DNA of 64,000 nt from Epilithonimonas zeae (GTDB lineage: Bacteria > Bacteroidota > Bacteroidia > Flavobacteriales > Weeksellaceae): contig NZ_FSRK01000002.1 in NCBI RefSeq assembly GCF_900141765.1, forward strand, positions 310,001-374,000, read 5' to 3'. The notes beneath the pieces are model-generated. The model searched no databases, was not told where the DNA came from, and saw only the letters and a list, made by a program, of their open reading frames with translations. Each line of letters starts with the position of its first letter. The first letter of the stretch is position 1. Shown in pieces: positions 1-7,847 of the stretch. The translations under genes and the position numbers were made by a program.

Positions 1-1
1 T

Positions 2-241
2 AAAGAAAAACAGAGACTAGAATATCTACTGTCAAGAAACGAAGTTTTGCGAGAAAAATTATTTTTTGGTGTTCCGAAAGATTTAGATAAGTTTAAAAAA
101 GATAATGAAATTGAATACAAAGAGTATTATTCTAATACAGAAGAAATAAGAGCATTGAAATTAGAATTAATGACACCTGAAGAGAAGTTAGAATACTATC
201 GTCAAAAGGAACTAGCTCAAGAGAAATATAAAAACATCTAA
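2..241 (+). CDS. C-terminal fragment of an unidentified protein (cut by window edge)
   Basis: The reading frame is open from the second base of the window to a TAA at 239-241, so this is the 3' end of a gene that starts outside. About 79 residues are visible. They are rich in Lys and Glu, contain a Phe-Phe-Gly-Val-Pro stretch, and end in a probably helical tail with Pro-Glu-Glu-Lys. No signal peptide, membrane segment or catalytic motif is visible, and I do not recognise the family. A strong hairpin terminator follows 10 bases later. An internal TTG at 47 could be mistaken for a start, but the open frame upstream argues against it. Confidence 0.6.
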   Translation, partial: KEKQRLEYLLSRNEVLREKLFFGVPKDLDKFKKDNEIEYKEYYSNTEEIRALKLELMTPEEKLEYYRQKELAQEKYKNI

Positions 242-246
242 AAAGA

Positions 247-276
247 AAAAGGAACTCAAATTTGAGTTCCTTTTTT
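247..276. terminator. Bidirectional intrinsic terminator
   Basis: A perfect 20-base inverted repeat (GGAACTCAAA / TTTGAGTTCC, 251-270) has an A-run on its left and a T-run on its right. It can end the rightward gene at 241 and the leftward prc gene whose stop is at 278. Confidence 0.9.
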
Positions 277-277
277 A

Positions 278-2398
278 TTATTTGATTTTCGAAAGCACAT
301 CTACCGTTTCTTCCAGATAGAAATCTCGTTCAAGATTTTTTCTCCAGTTTTCGGTTTTCTTAGCAAATGCTTCGTCTTTTTTAATTCGTTCTGCTTCGTC
401 AGGATGAATGGTAAATTTCAACCCGTTATTGAATTTATCCAAACCTTTGAACTTGTCAATCTGCGCTTTACGCGTTTTCATCAGCTCATTGAATTTTGTT
501 TGGTTCAGAGTGATGGTTTCTTCTTTATCAAGCGCTTCCTTCCATTCAGCAGATTCTTGTAACATTTTATAATTGTTGTTATCCACCAATTGTTTGTCTA
601 ATTCTGCTTGCAATTGAGGAACATTAAGTCCGGTCAATTTTTTATAAGAAGTCGTTTCGATTTTGTCCCAAGGCAAAGCGAATTGGTCAAAACGTTCTCC
701 AACTTCTGCATAAGAGAAGAAATCTTTCATTTTAAGATCCGCTTCTACACCTTTTCTCTGAGTCGATTCTCCGGAAACTCTGTAGAATTTTTGAATCGTC
801 AGTTTTAAAGCTCCGAAATCGTCGTTCGTATTCAGAAATCTGTTAAGCTCTACAAAAGTCTGAACCGTTCCTTTTCCGAAAGAACTTGGCGAGCCAATCA
901 CAGCCGCTCTTCCATAATCTTGGAAAGCTCCCGCAAGGATTTCTGAAGCGGAAGCCGATAATTCGTTTTGCATCACTACCAACGGACCTGTCCAGATTGG
1001 CTCATTCGATTTATTACTAAGAACTTGGATTTTTCCTCTGCTGTCTTTTACCTGAACATAAGGACCAGCGTTCATAAATAACCCCATAATGTCACCAACT
1101 TCGGTTAAAGAACCTCCGCCATTGCTTCTAAGGTCAAGGATAATTCCTTCTACATTTTCTTTTTTAAGTTTGATTAATTCTGCTTTGATGTCGTCAGAAG
1201 CATTTCTACCTGTTGGGTCTTCAAAATCTACGTTGAAACTTGGCAGATAAATGAATCCGTATTTTTTACCATTTTTAGAATTAACAACAATACTTCTTGC
1301 AAAAGTATCTTCAATAGCTACTTCTTCACGAATCATTGTTACTTCCTTGATGGTTTTATCTTTTTTCTCAACAGTCAAAGTTACAGGTGTTCCTTTCTCA
1401 CCTCGGATTAGTCTTACAGCTTCGTCAGATAACATTCCGACAACGTTAACGGGTTCTTCGTTTGGTTTTGATTTTACCTTAAGGATTTTATCGCCAGAAG
1501 TTAATTGTTTTGATTTCCAAGCTGGCGCACCGATTGTCAATTCTCCAAGATATAAATAACCTCTTTTTTCTTGGATTAAAGCTCCGATGCCAATCACTTT
1601 TCCAGTGAATTGCATATCGAATTCTTCTTTATTTTTCGGAGAGAAATAATTGGTGTGCGGGTCAAAAACTTCGGTATAAGCATTCATATAAACTGTAAAC
1701 CAGTCCATCTTTTTTCTCTTCTTGAATCTTCTGAAAGAATCTGTAATCAAATCTTTAACTTCTGCAGTCGCTTTTTCACGCTTCTTTTCCATAGAAAGTG
1801 GCGCGTATTTTATCGTATCTGGAAGTTTGTTGTTTACAACAGAATCTTTTTTCTTTTTCTGAGCTTCTTCTTTACTTGTCAATGTCTCAATTTCCTGAAG
1901 GATATTATACTTGATGTATTTTTTCCATTCTTCACGCTGTTGTTTAGCATCAACAGGATTAACTCTTTTCTTTGGTTCGATGGTTAAAACATCATCCTCA
2001 TCCAAATTGATTGGTTTGGAAAGGATATCCTGAGTCATTTTATCAATCTCATCTACACGCTGATAAAGTCTGTCAATTGTGAGTTTATAGAAAACAAGAT
2101 TTCCTTGGTTAAGGTAATCATCCAGTTTTGTGTAATGCTTTTTGAACTCATCCATATCAGATTGCAAAAAGTATCTTTTGGAAGCATCTACGCCTTCAAA
2201 ATATTTATCATAAACATCCTGAGAATAAGCATCGTTGATAGGTTTTGGACTATAATGAAGATAAGAAAGAGTATTTTTCACGCTTACCATAATGGTCTGC
2301 ATTTTTTCATCATCATTTTGAGGAGAGTTGAAACAGAACATCAGCGTCATCAGCGGCGCAAACATCAGTAGTTTCTTGAACTTGATTTTTTTGAACAT
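278..2398 (-). CDS. prc: Carboxy-terminal (tail-specific) processing protease Prc/Tsp, S41 family
   Basis: This 706-residue periplasmic serine protease of the Prc/Tsp (S41A) type degrades or trims envelope proteins from their C-termini. A hydrophobic N-terminal segment (about residues 9-24) should export or anchor it. A long helical N-domain follows, then a PDZ-like region (about 255-345) and the S41 core (about 375-550). The core carries the Ser-Ala-Ser-Ala-Ser-Glu motif with S483 as the expected nucleophile, and K509 in Phe-Gly-Lys-Gly as the general base; spacing matches E. coli Tsp S430/K455. A basic, helical C-terminal domain follows, as usual for the long form. The gene appears monocistronic, ends at the shared terminator and is divergent from surE. 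Family assignment is secure; substrates are unknown. Confidence 0.95.
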   Translation of the reverse strand: MFKKIKFKKLLMFAPLMTLMFCFNSPQNDDEKMQTIMVSVKNTLSYLHYSPKPINDAYSQDVYDKYFEGVDASKRYFLQSDMDEFKKHYTKLDDYLNQGNLVFYKLTIDRLYQRVDEIDKMTQDILSKPINLDEDDVLTIEPKKRVNPVDAKQQREEWKKYIKYNILQEIETLTSKEEAQKKKKDSVVNNKLPDTIKYAPLSMEKKREKATAEVKDLITDSFRRFKKRKKMDWFTVYMNAYTEVFDPHTNYFSPKNKEEFDMQFTGKVIGIGALIQEKRGYLYLGELTIGAPAWKSKQLTSGDKILKVKSKPNEEPVNVVGMLSDEAVRLIRGEKGTPVTLTVEKKDKTIKEVTMIREEVAIEDTFARSIVVNSKNGKKYGFIYLPSFNVDFEDPTGRNASDDIKAELIKLKKENVEGIILDLRSNGGGSLTEVGDIMGLFMNAGPYVQVKDSRGKIQVLSNKSNEPIWTGPLVVMQNELSASASEILAGAFQDYGRAAVIGSPSSFGKGTVQTFVELNRFLNTNDDFGALKLTIQKFYRVSGESTQRKGVEADLKMKDFFSYAEVGERFDQFALPWDKIETTSYKKLTGLNVPQLQAELDKQLVDNNNYKMLQESAEWKEALDKEETITLNQTKFNELMKTRKAQIDKFKGLDKFNNGLKFTIHPDEAERIKKDEAFAKKTENWRKNLERDFYLEETVDVLSKIK

Positions 2399-2570
2399 AT
2401 ATTTTTAAATCTGTACTTGGATTAGTATTTTTTTTCGTTTTGAATGTTACGAAGATATTCAAAAACGAAACCAAATTTAACACCTTATTTTAATTAAAGT
2501 ATTATAAATTGGTTATTTTTGAAAGAATTATGAAAATATCGCAAAAAGCGAAAAAAATTAAATAAAATTT

Positions 2571-3335
2571 ATGAGTAAACCATTGATACTGGTAACCAAT
2601 GACGACGGAATTACTGCGCCGGGCATCAGAAAATTAATTAGCATAGTCAACCAAATTGGAGACGTTATTGTCGTAGCACCCAATTCTCCTCAAAGTGGAA
2701 AAGGTCACGCCATCACCATCAACTCAACTTTAAGTTTCGAGGAACTGAATCTGGATGGGCCTCAAAAAGATTTCTCCTGCTCAGGAACGCCTGTGGATTG
2801 TGTGAAAATGGCTTTGGACAAAATCCTTCCAAGAAAACCGGATTTGGTAGTTTCTGGAATCAACCATGGAGCGAATTCTTCTATCAATGTTATTTATTCC
2901 GGGACGATGAGTGCGGCCGTGGAAGCTGGAGTGGAAGGTTTACAAGCCATCGGATTTTCACTTTCCGATTTGAAGTGGGAAGCAGATTTTGACCAAGCTG
3001 AAGATTTTATCAAAGATATTATTCTGAAAACTTTGGAAAATCCAATGCCAAAAGGTGTTGTTTTGAATGTTAATATTCCGAAATTAAACAAGGAAGAAAT
3101 CAAAGGTATTAAAGTTTGCAAACAAGCCAACGCCAAATGGGAAGAAAGTTTTGATGAAAGAACCAATCCGCACGGAAGAAAATATTACTGGTTGAGTGGT
3201 TATTTCAACAATATGGATGAATCCGAAGATGCAGACGAAACGGCTTTGACAAATGGTTATATCAGTATTGTACCTGTGAAATTCGACTTGACAGCTTATG
3301 AATATATGAACGAACTCAATTCAATTTATAAATAA
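2571..3335 (+). CDS. surE: 5'/3'-nucleotidase SurE
   Basis: SurE is a metal-dependent phosphatase of nucleoside monophosphates (5'-AMP, 3'-AMP) and short polyphosphates, usually tied to stationary-phase survival. This 254-residue protein has the usual length. It carries the N-terminal Asn-Asp-Asp-Gly motif (D11, D12), the Ser-Gly loop (S42) and Ser-Gly-Ile-Asn-His-Gly (N98), which together form the divalent-metal site. It is cytoplasmic, with no signal peptide. The ATG lies in an AT-rich leader with a TAnnTTTG-like box (2514-2521) but no good -33 element. The Crp-family gene starts 6 bases after its stop, suggesting co-transcription. Confidence 0.96.
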   Translation: MSKPLILVTNDDGITAPGIRKLISIVNQIGDVIVVAPNSPQSGKGHAITINSTLSFEELNLDGPQKDFSCSGTPVDCVKMALDKILPRKPDLVVSGINHGANSSINVIYSGTMSAAVEAGVEGLQAIGFSLSDLKWEADFDQAEDFIKDIILKTLENPMPKGVVLNVNIPKLNKEEIKGIKVCKQANAKWEESFDERTNPHGRKYYWLSGYFNNMDESEDADETALTNGYISIVPVKFDLTAYEYMNELNSIYK

Positions 3336-3341
3336 AAATGA

Positions 3342-3911
3342 ATGGAGTTTATCAGACAATATTTGCTTTCGAAGGGAATTCCGCTTACCGAAGAAAATTG
3401 GAGGCCTTTTGTAGAGAAAAACTTTAGAAAAGAATACAAGAAAAAAGATATAATTCTGAACAAGGGAGAGGTAGATAATTATCTGTCTTTTGTAGAAAAA
3501 GGAGCTGCAAGGCTTTTCTTTATGAAGGAAAATAAAGAACTAACGATAAGGTTTGTATTTCATAATCAATTTCTTACGGCTTATGATTCTTTTACTCAAA
3601 GAACGCCGTCAAGATGCGATATAGAAGCGTTAACCGATATGGTTGTCTGGCAAATCCATTATGATGATTTGCAGGAAATCTACAAGTCTCAAGCGATTGG
3701 TAATTTGATTGGTAGATTGACTGTTGAAGCGCTTTACGTTGAAAAACTTAACAGAGAATTTTCTTTTCTAAGTGAAACTGCCGAAGAAAGATATCTTTCA
3801 CTTTTAAAAGAGCAGCCGGATCTTTTTCAAAAAATCCCATTGAAACATATTGCTTCTTATATGGGCATTACGCCACAGGCACTTAGCAGAATCAGAAAAC
3901 GAATTTATTAA
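3342..3911 (+). CDS. Crp/Fnr-family transcriptional regulator
   Basis: This 189-residue protein has an N-terminal cyclic-nucleotide-binding-like beta-roll (about residues 25-115, with a Gly-Glu-Val-Asp and Phe-Val-Glu-Lys-Gly-Ala turn). A dimerisation helix and a compact C-terminal helix-turn-helix (about 162-186, ending Gln-Ala-Leu-Ser-Arg-Ile-Arg) follow. This short architecture is typical of the many Bacteroidota Crp/Fnr paralogues whose ligands are mostly unknown. No cysteine cluster for an iron-sulphur centre is seen, so an Fnr-type oxygen sensor is unlikely. It sits 6 bases behind surE; a role in controlling surE or itself is inference only. Confidence 0.88.
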   Translation: MEFIRQYLLSKGIPLTEENWRPFVEKNFRKEYKKKDIILNKGEVDNYLSFVEKGAARLFFMKENKELTIRFVFHNQFLTAYDSFTQRTPSRCDIEALTDMVVWQIHYDDLQEIYKSQAIGNLIGRLTVEALYVEKLNREFSFLSETAEERYLSLLKEQPDLFQKIPLKHIASYMGITPQALSRIRKRIY

Positions 3912-4060
3912 CCATGGTTCATTTTATTTGAACTAAATTAAGCATATTTTTGCCTAAAATCAATTCTGATTAAAAATCCGAATGAGGGAAGAAAGGCGTT
4001 TAGAGAGATCTGAATGCTTTTTTTAGCAATGATAGAAGGGTAGAAACTAATAAAAAAAAA

Positions 4061-4079
4061 CCGCTAATCTAATTAGCGG
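4061..4079 (-). terminator. Intrinsic terminator of the TonB-C-like gene
   Basis: CCGCTAAT/ATTAGCGG forms an 8-bp stem with a 3-base loop. On the minus strand it is followed by nine T residues (A-run at 4052-4060), fitting termination 15-20 bases after the stop at 4094. The 3912-4060 stretch to its left holds no convincing gene. Confidence 0.85.
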
Positions 4080-4093
4080 TTTCTATTTTTATA

Positions 4094-4600
4094 TTAATTA
4101 AAAGCATTGTCATAAGTCATTGATGAAAAATCGATTTTCAGAATGGCTTTAGAATCTATTGATGCTCCGTTGCATTTGGCAGGAATCCACGTTTTACCAA
4201 CTTTTGTTGCGGCGTCTTTCAAATCTTTAAGGAAAGGCTCGCTGTTCGCCACTTTTGGTCCGGCTTCAACTTTAGACAAAATTCCGTCTTTGTTTATGTC
4301 AAGTTTTACAAAGAACAATCCATTGATTGAATAAGTACTCCAGTTGACATTTTGCTGCAATTTTTCTTTCAATTCTTTGATATATTTATCCGTTCCGCCA
4401 GGATACCTCAAACTTTTGAACTGAGAAGGGTTACAAGACTCGTCTTTTATTTGATAAATTCCTCTTATATTGTAAGTTACGGAACTTGTAGAAGCATCCG
4501 CCATAGGAATGTCGATATTCAAGGATTCTTCAACGTCGTTATTTTGAGCAAAAGCTAATGTAGATATCAGCAGGCTCAATGAAAATAGTATTGATTTCAT
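4094..4600 (-). CDS. Exported protein with TonB-C-terminal-like domain
   Basis: This 168-residue protein starts with a clear signal peptide (Lys, hydrophobic core, cleavage after Ala-Phe-Ala-Gln near residue 19). The mature part resembles the small alpha/beta TonB C-terminal fold found in many Bacteroidota periplasmic proteins: a Tyr-Pro-Gly-Gly-x-x-x-Tyr-Ile helix start (about residues 67-85), then a beta strand with Asp-Ile-Asn-Lys-Asp-Gly, and a late Trp-x-Pro-Ala near the end. Unlike true TonB there is no long Pro-rich linker and no N-terminal anchor beyond the signal peptide, so it is probably a soluble periplasmic homologue. It has its own terminator and lies downstream of lysA. Function unknown; the fold call rests on motif pattern only. 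Confidence 0.7.
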   Translation of the reverse strand: MKSILFSLSLLISTLAFAQNNDVEESLNIDIPMADASTSSVTYNIRGIYQIKDESCNPSQFKSLRYPGGTDKYIKELKEKLQQNVNWSTYSINGLFFVKLDINKDGILSKVEAGPKVANSEPFLKDLKDAATKVGKTWIPAKCNGASIDSKAILKIDFSSMTYDNAFN

Positions 4601-4665
4601 AGTATTTGATTTATAATAATTTTAGAAAGAAATTTTATGCCAAAATAATTCTGATTAGCAACAAA

Positions 4666-5865
4666 TTACAAAACTTCAATCTGGTTTTTTAATAAATCTT
4701 CAAATTCGTCTCTTTTTCTGATAAGATGTGCTTTTCCGTCCAAGAACATTACTTCCGCTGGCTTCAATCTCGAATTGAAATTCGAACTCATTTCAAAACC
4801 ATAAGCACCTGCGTTTCTGAAAACAATCACATCGCCTTCTCTCACCTCATTAATTTTTCTGTCCCACGCAAAAGTATCTGTTTCACAGATGTTTCCAACC
4901 ACAGTATAGATTCTTTCCGGACCTTTTGGATTAGATAGATTTTCGATAATATGATAAGAATCGTAGAACATCGGACGGATCAAATGATTGAAACCAGAAT
5001 TCACACCAACAAAAACTGTCGCAGTGGTTTGTTTGATGACATTAGATTTTACAAGGAAATGTCCACTTTTACTTACCAGGAATTTCCCAGGCTCAAACCA
5101 AAGCTGGAATTTTTTTCCTGTTGATTCTTCGTGTTTTTTGATGGCAGCATTTACTTTCTTTCCAAGAGATTTCACATCCGTTTCGATGTCGCCATCCTGG
5201 TAAGGAACTTTGAAACCGCTTCCCATATCCAGATATTTCAGATTTGGGAAATGTTCTGCCAATTCGAACATAATATCAAGACCTTGAAGAAAGACGTCCG
5301 GATCTTTGATCTCGCTTCCCGTGTGCATATGAAGCCCTTCAACATTAATGTTGGTGGATTTCATAACACGTTCGATGTGGCGAAGCTGATGAATGGAAAT
5401 TCCAAATTTGGAATCGATGTGACCTGTCGATATTTTATAATTTCCTCCTGCAAAAATGTGCGGATTGATTCTCACAAAAATCGGATAAGAACTACCGAAT
5501 TTATTTCCAAATTGTTCCAAAATCGAAATGTTATCGATATTGATATGAACATTCAGAGACATTGCTTCCTCGATCTCTGCAAGGTCCACACAGTTTGGTG
5601 TGAAAAGGATTCTGTCGTTGGAGAAACCAGCTTTCAGACCTAATTTCACTTCATTGATAGAAACACAATCAAGAGATGCGCCCAACTTTTCGACGTATTT
5701 CAGGATATTGATATTGGTTAAAGCTTTTGCTGCGTAGAAAAATCTGGTGTTCTTCGAGAAAGAAGAAGTCAGTTTTTCATATTGCTCACGGATGGAGTTA
5801 ACATCATAAACGTAAACGGGTGTCCCGAATTCTTTTGCTATATTTAGCAAGTCCTGATTGGTCAT
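4666..5865 (-). CDS. lysA: Diaminopimelate decarboxylase
   Basis: LysA is a PLP enzyme that converts meso-diaminopimelate to L-lysine plus CO2, the last step of lysine synthesis. The 399-residue protein has the full two-domain fold III decarboxylase layout. K47 in Tyr-Ala-Ala-Lys-Ala is the PLP lysine. His-Thr-Gly-Ser (181-184) and Gly-Ser-Gly-Phe (215-218) bind the cofactor phosphate, Glu-Pro-Gly is at 258-260, and Cys-Glu-Thr-Asp (327-330) supplies the active-site cysteine and substrate-binding acid. It is cytoplasmic. No other lysine-pathway gene is adjacent. The 5' leader of about 165 bases carries a promoter, a 7-codon ORF and a terminator-like hairpin, so transcription attenuation is likely (see separate entries). 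Confidence 0.96.
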   Translation of the reverse strand: MTNQDLLNIAKEFGTPVYVYDVNSIREQYEKLTSSFSKNTRFFYAAKALTNINILKYVEKLGASLDCVSINEVKLGLKAGFSNDRILFTPNCVDLAEIEEAMSLNVHINIDNISILEQFGNKFGSSYPIFVRINPHIFAGGNYKISTGHIDSKFGISIHQLRHIERVMKSTNINVEGLHMHTGSEIKDPDVFLQGLDIMFELAEHFPNLKYLDMGSGFKVPYQDGDIETDVKSLGKKVNAAIKKHEESTGKKFQLWFEPGKFLVSKSGHFLVKSNVIKQTTATVFVGVNSGFNHLIRPMFYDSYHIIENLSNPKGPERIYTVVGNICETDTFAWDRKINEVREGDVIVFRNAGAYGFEMSSNFNSRLKPAEVMFLDGKAHLIRKRDEFEDLLKNQIEVL

Positions 5866-5889
5866 AATCTTGATTTTTTAAAATAAAAA

Positions 5890-5916
5890 GGCAGATTCTT
5901 ATATAAAGAGTCTGCC
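5890..5916 (-). terminator. Attenuator-like hairpin in the lysA leader
   Basis: On the minus strand GGCAGACTCTT (5916-5906) pairs with AAGAATCTGCC (5900-5890) around a 5-base loop, with one G-T mismatch, and a T-rich stretch follows. It lies only 25 bases before the lysA ATG and downstream of the predicted lysA promoter, so it behaves as an intrinsic terminator inside the leader rather than at the end of an operon. Confidence 0.7.
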
Positions 5917-5928
5917 GCAATAGATATC

Positions 5929-5952
5929 TTATGCACGCAACTCTTTATACAT
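5929..5952 (-). CDS. Possible 7-residue leader peptide of lysA
   Basis: On the minus strand an ATG (5952-5950) begins a 7-codon frame reading Met-Tyr-Lys-Glu-Leu-Arg-Ala and ends with TAA. An AAGG is placed 6 bases before the ATG. Bases AAAGAGTTGC inside the frame can pair with GCAGACTCTTT, the first arm of the downstream hairpin (10 bp with one bulged G). Translation of the frame would therefore compete with an anti-terminator pairing. Only one Lys codon is present, so this is not a classical multi-Lys leader. Whether the frame is translated is not shown by sequence alone. Confidence 0.4.
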   Translation of the reverse strand: MYKELRA

Positions 5953-6037
5953 TCCAAACCTTAGAGAACCTTACAGCTCCCTTTTTTCCGATTTTGCTTT
6001 GTTTAAAATATTGCATTGCTTTTGTTAAAATTTTTCG

Positions 6038-6068
6038 CAAAATTAGAGTTTATCTGTAAATCCTGCAA
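6038..6068 (-). promoter_or_regulatory. Predicted lysA promoter
   Basis: On the minus strand TTG (6068-6066), a 20-base spacer and TAATTTTG (6045-6038) match the Bacteroidota consensus TTG-N(about 19-21)-TAnnTTTG. Transcription would start near 6032 and give a leader of about 165 bases before lysA. Confidence 0.65.
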
Positions 6069-6108
6069 TGTTTTTATTTCAAGATTTAAAATTAGGATAA
6101 TAGAAAGA

Positions 6109-6606
6109 TTATTTTTTCTTTGTTGGTACTAAATAAACAATTCCGATATTACTTTTAGGAATTCCATCCAGAAAATTATTTGTGATTCTTACGTTGTATC
6201 CATAAATCACTTTTACACGCATCAAACCAAATCCAATTTCCGGTCTAAAATATAAATTAGAATTTTTAAAGTCTGTAAAATAAATAAGGTTAGCTCCTAA
6301 TGCCATCGCTCCAACTCCTCCGGAAACCCAACCTCCAATTTTTGGACCGATGATAAAGTTTTTTCCAGTCAGTAAATTAACTTAAGTCGAAACAAAATAA
6401 GCAGAAGAAAGCGGGTGATGACCATCGGTTGAATTCTTGTATTTTGCTAAACCAACTTCTGCAAAAATAGAGTTTTTCCAAAAATTAATTCCTGTAAGAA
6501 CTGTTAGTCTTCCTGTTTGTAGGGAATCTTTTAAGGATTGAGCAGAAATATTGATGCTCCGAAACATAATAATTAAAACAAAAAACCGAAGAATTCTTTT
6601 CATCAA
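6109..6606 (-). pseudogene. Small exported protein gene interrupted by an in-frame TAA
   Basis: Two consecutive minus-strand frames (6606-6382 and the segment to 6109) are in the same phase and are separated only by a TAA at 6384-6382. Read through, they give a coherent 165-residue product. It has a signal peptide ending near Ile-Ser-Ala-Gln (residue 23), then beta-rich segments such as Gly-Pro-Lys-Ile-Gly-Gly-Trp and Phe-Arg-Pro-Glu-Ile-Gly-Phe-Gly, the style of a small outer-membrane beta-barrel. One base change (for example GAA to TAA) explains the break, so decay is recent or the stop is a sequencing error. Family not recognised. It lies 3 bases downstream of the exonuclease gene. Confidence 0.7.
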
Positions 6607-6609
6607 TTT

Positions 6610-7833
6610 TTATTTTTCAGGAAGCGGAGAAACGTCATACTCATTTCTCAAAAGTGCCAACTGCAAATCATTCTGCAACTCCTGTGTAAATCTAGGCACA
6701 GGCAACATCAGCTTTTTGATTTTCTCCAAAGACTGAATCTGATGATATAATTCGTAAAAACCAAAACCAGTTAATTTGCCTTTTTCCAAAACCAAAAATG
6801 ATTTTTCGCCCAAAGTTCTTCCGGATGAAGACCAGATTTCATTCCTTCCTTTGAGATTGATTTTCTGAGTGAATTCTACCAAATCTTTCAGTTCTTCTCT
6901 TGATTTGATGTAATTGATTGCCTTCAAACCTTGTGTAAAACTCTTGAATTTCAGCAAAGGTTTATCTTCCTGAAGTTTAATTTTCTCAAGAATATATTTG
7001 TTCTTTCTGTAAAACAATCCGAAAGTCAATTGTTGCCTTTTTTGTATGCCTTTGTTTTGCATCATTAGTTTGGCAATCAAATCAGTTCCTGTGAGTTCGT
7101 AGGAAATTTTTTCTGTCTCTTCCTGTATTTTTTTATACTTCTCTTTATCAGAATCAAAAATCTTCTTGGCAGATTTATAAAGGTCTTCCACCACATCGGA
7201 ACTAATGATCTTTCCATCCGAGTTTTGGAAATACAGAATTCCTCTTTCGTTTGGCAAATCTTCCGTCAAAATCTGAACTTTGCTAATGTAGTCTTTCTCT
7301 AGATTTTCTTCCTGCTGTGATTGGATTATTTCGTTGTTTTTGTCTTTGATAATCAGTAATTTAAATAAATCCAAAGTTGCTCTAGCATCGCCACTTGCAC
7401 GATGAGCTTCACTCAATGGAATTCCGATTGACTTACAAAGTTTACTTAAGGAGTAACTTTTCTCATCCGGAATCAGATTTTTAGCTAATGGAATTGTGTC
7501 TAAAGTTTTAATTGTGAATTCGTAACCGAGACGTTTGAATGACTGGCGAAGCATCCTGTAATCAAAATCGATATTGTGACCAACTAAAACAGAATCTTTG
7601 GTTATTTCGACAATACGTTTGGCAATTTCATGAAATTTTGGAGCAGTAATTACCATTTTTGAGGTAATTCCAGTCAGCTTTTGCACAAAAGAAGAAATCT
7701 CACTCTCGGGATTCACGAGTGAGATAAATTGGTCCGTAATCTCGTGACCATCATAACGATAGATGGCAATCTCGATGATGCTTTCTTTCCTAAAAGGCGC
7801 TCCGTTACTTTCTATATCTATTACTGAGTACAT
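6610..7833 (-). CDS. DnaQ-like 3'-5' exonuclease with degenerate GIY-YIG-like domain
   Basis: Residues 1-165 form a DEDDh exonuclease of the DNA polymerase III epsilon type: D6 and E8 in Asp-Ile-Glu, D89/D91 in His-Asn-Ile-Asp-Phe-Asp, and H144 and D149 in His-Arg-Ala-Ser-Gly-Asp. A charged linker follows. Residues about 192-270 begin Leu-Pro-x-x-x-Gly-Ile-Leu-Tyr-Phe-x-Asn-x-x-Gly, which looks like the start of a UvrC-type GIY-YIG nuclease. The expected Tyr-Ile-Gly-x-Ser/Thr and downstream Arg are absent, so that domain is probably inactive. The remaining ~130 residues are unassigned. The fusion of epsilon-like exonuclease and UvrC-like domain is known in Bacteroidota and suggests DNA repair or proofreading of a separate kind. 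It is cytoplasmic. Confidence 0.85.
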   Translation of the reverse strand: MYSVIDIESNGAPFRKESIIEIAIYRYDGHEITDQFISLVNPESEISSFVQKLTGITSKMVITAPKFHEIAKRIVEITKDSVLVGHNIDFDYRMLRQSFKRLGYEFTIKTLDTIPLAKNLIPDEKSYSLSKLCKSIGIPLSEAHRASGDARATLDLFKLLIIKDKNNEIIQSQQEENLEKDYISKVQILTEDLPNERGILYFQNSDGKIISSDVVEDLYKSAKKIFDSDKEKYKKIQEETEKISYELTGTDLIAKLMMQNKGIQKRQQLTFGLFYRKNKYILEKIKLQEDKPLLKFKSFTQGLKAINYIKSREELKDLVEFTQKINLKGRNEIWSSSGRTLGEKSFLVLEKGKLTGFGFYELYHQIQSLEKIKKLMLPVPRFTQELQNDLQLALLRNEYDVSPLPEK

Positions 7834-7847
7834 CTACATTTTTCCTT

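Noticed and set aside
5866-6032. Lysine riboswitch upstream of lysA
   Set aside because: The conserved lysine-box segments and five-helix layout are not visible. The leader has only a small ORF and one terminator-like hairpin, so attenuation is the better reading.
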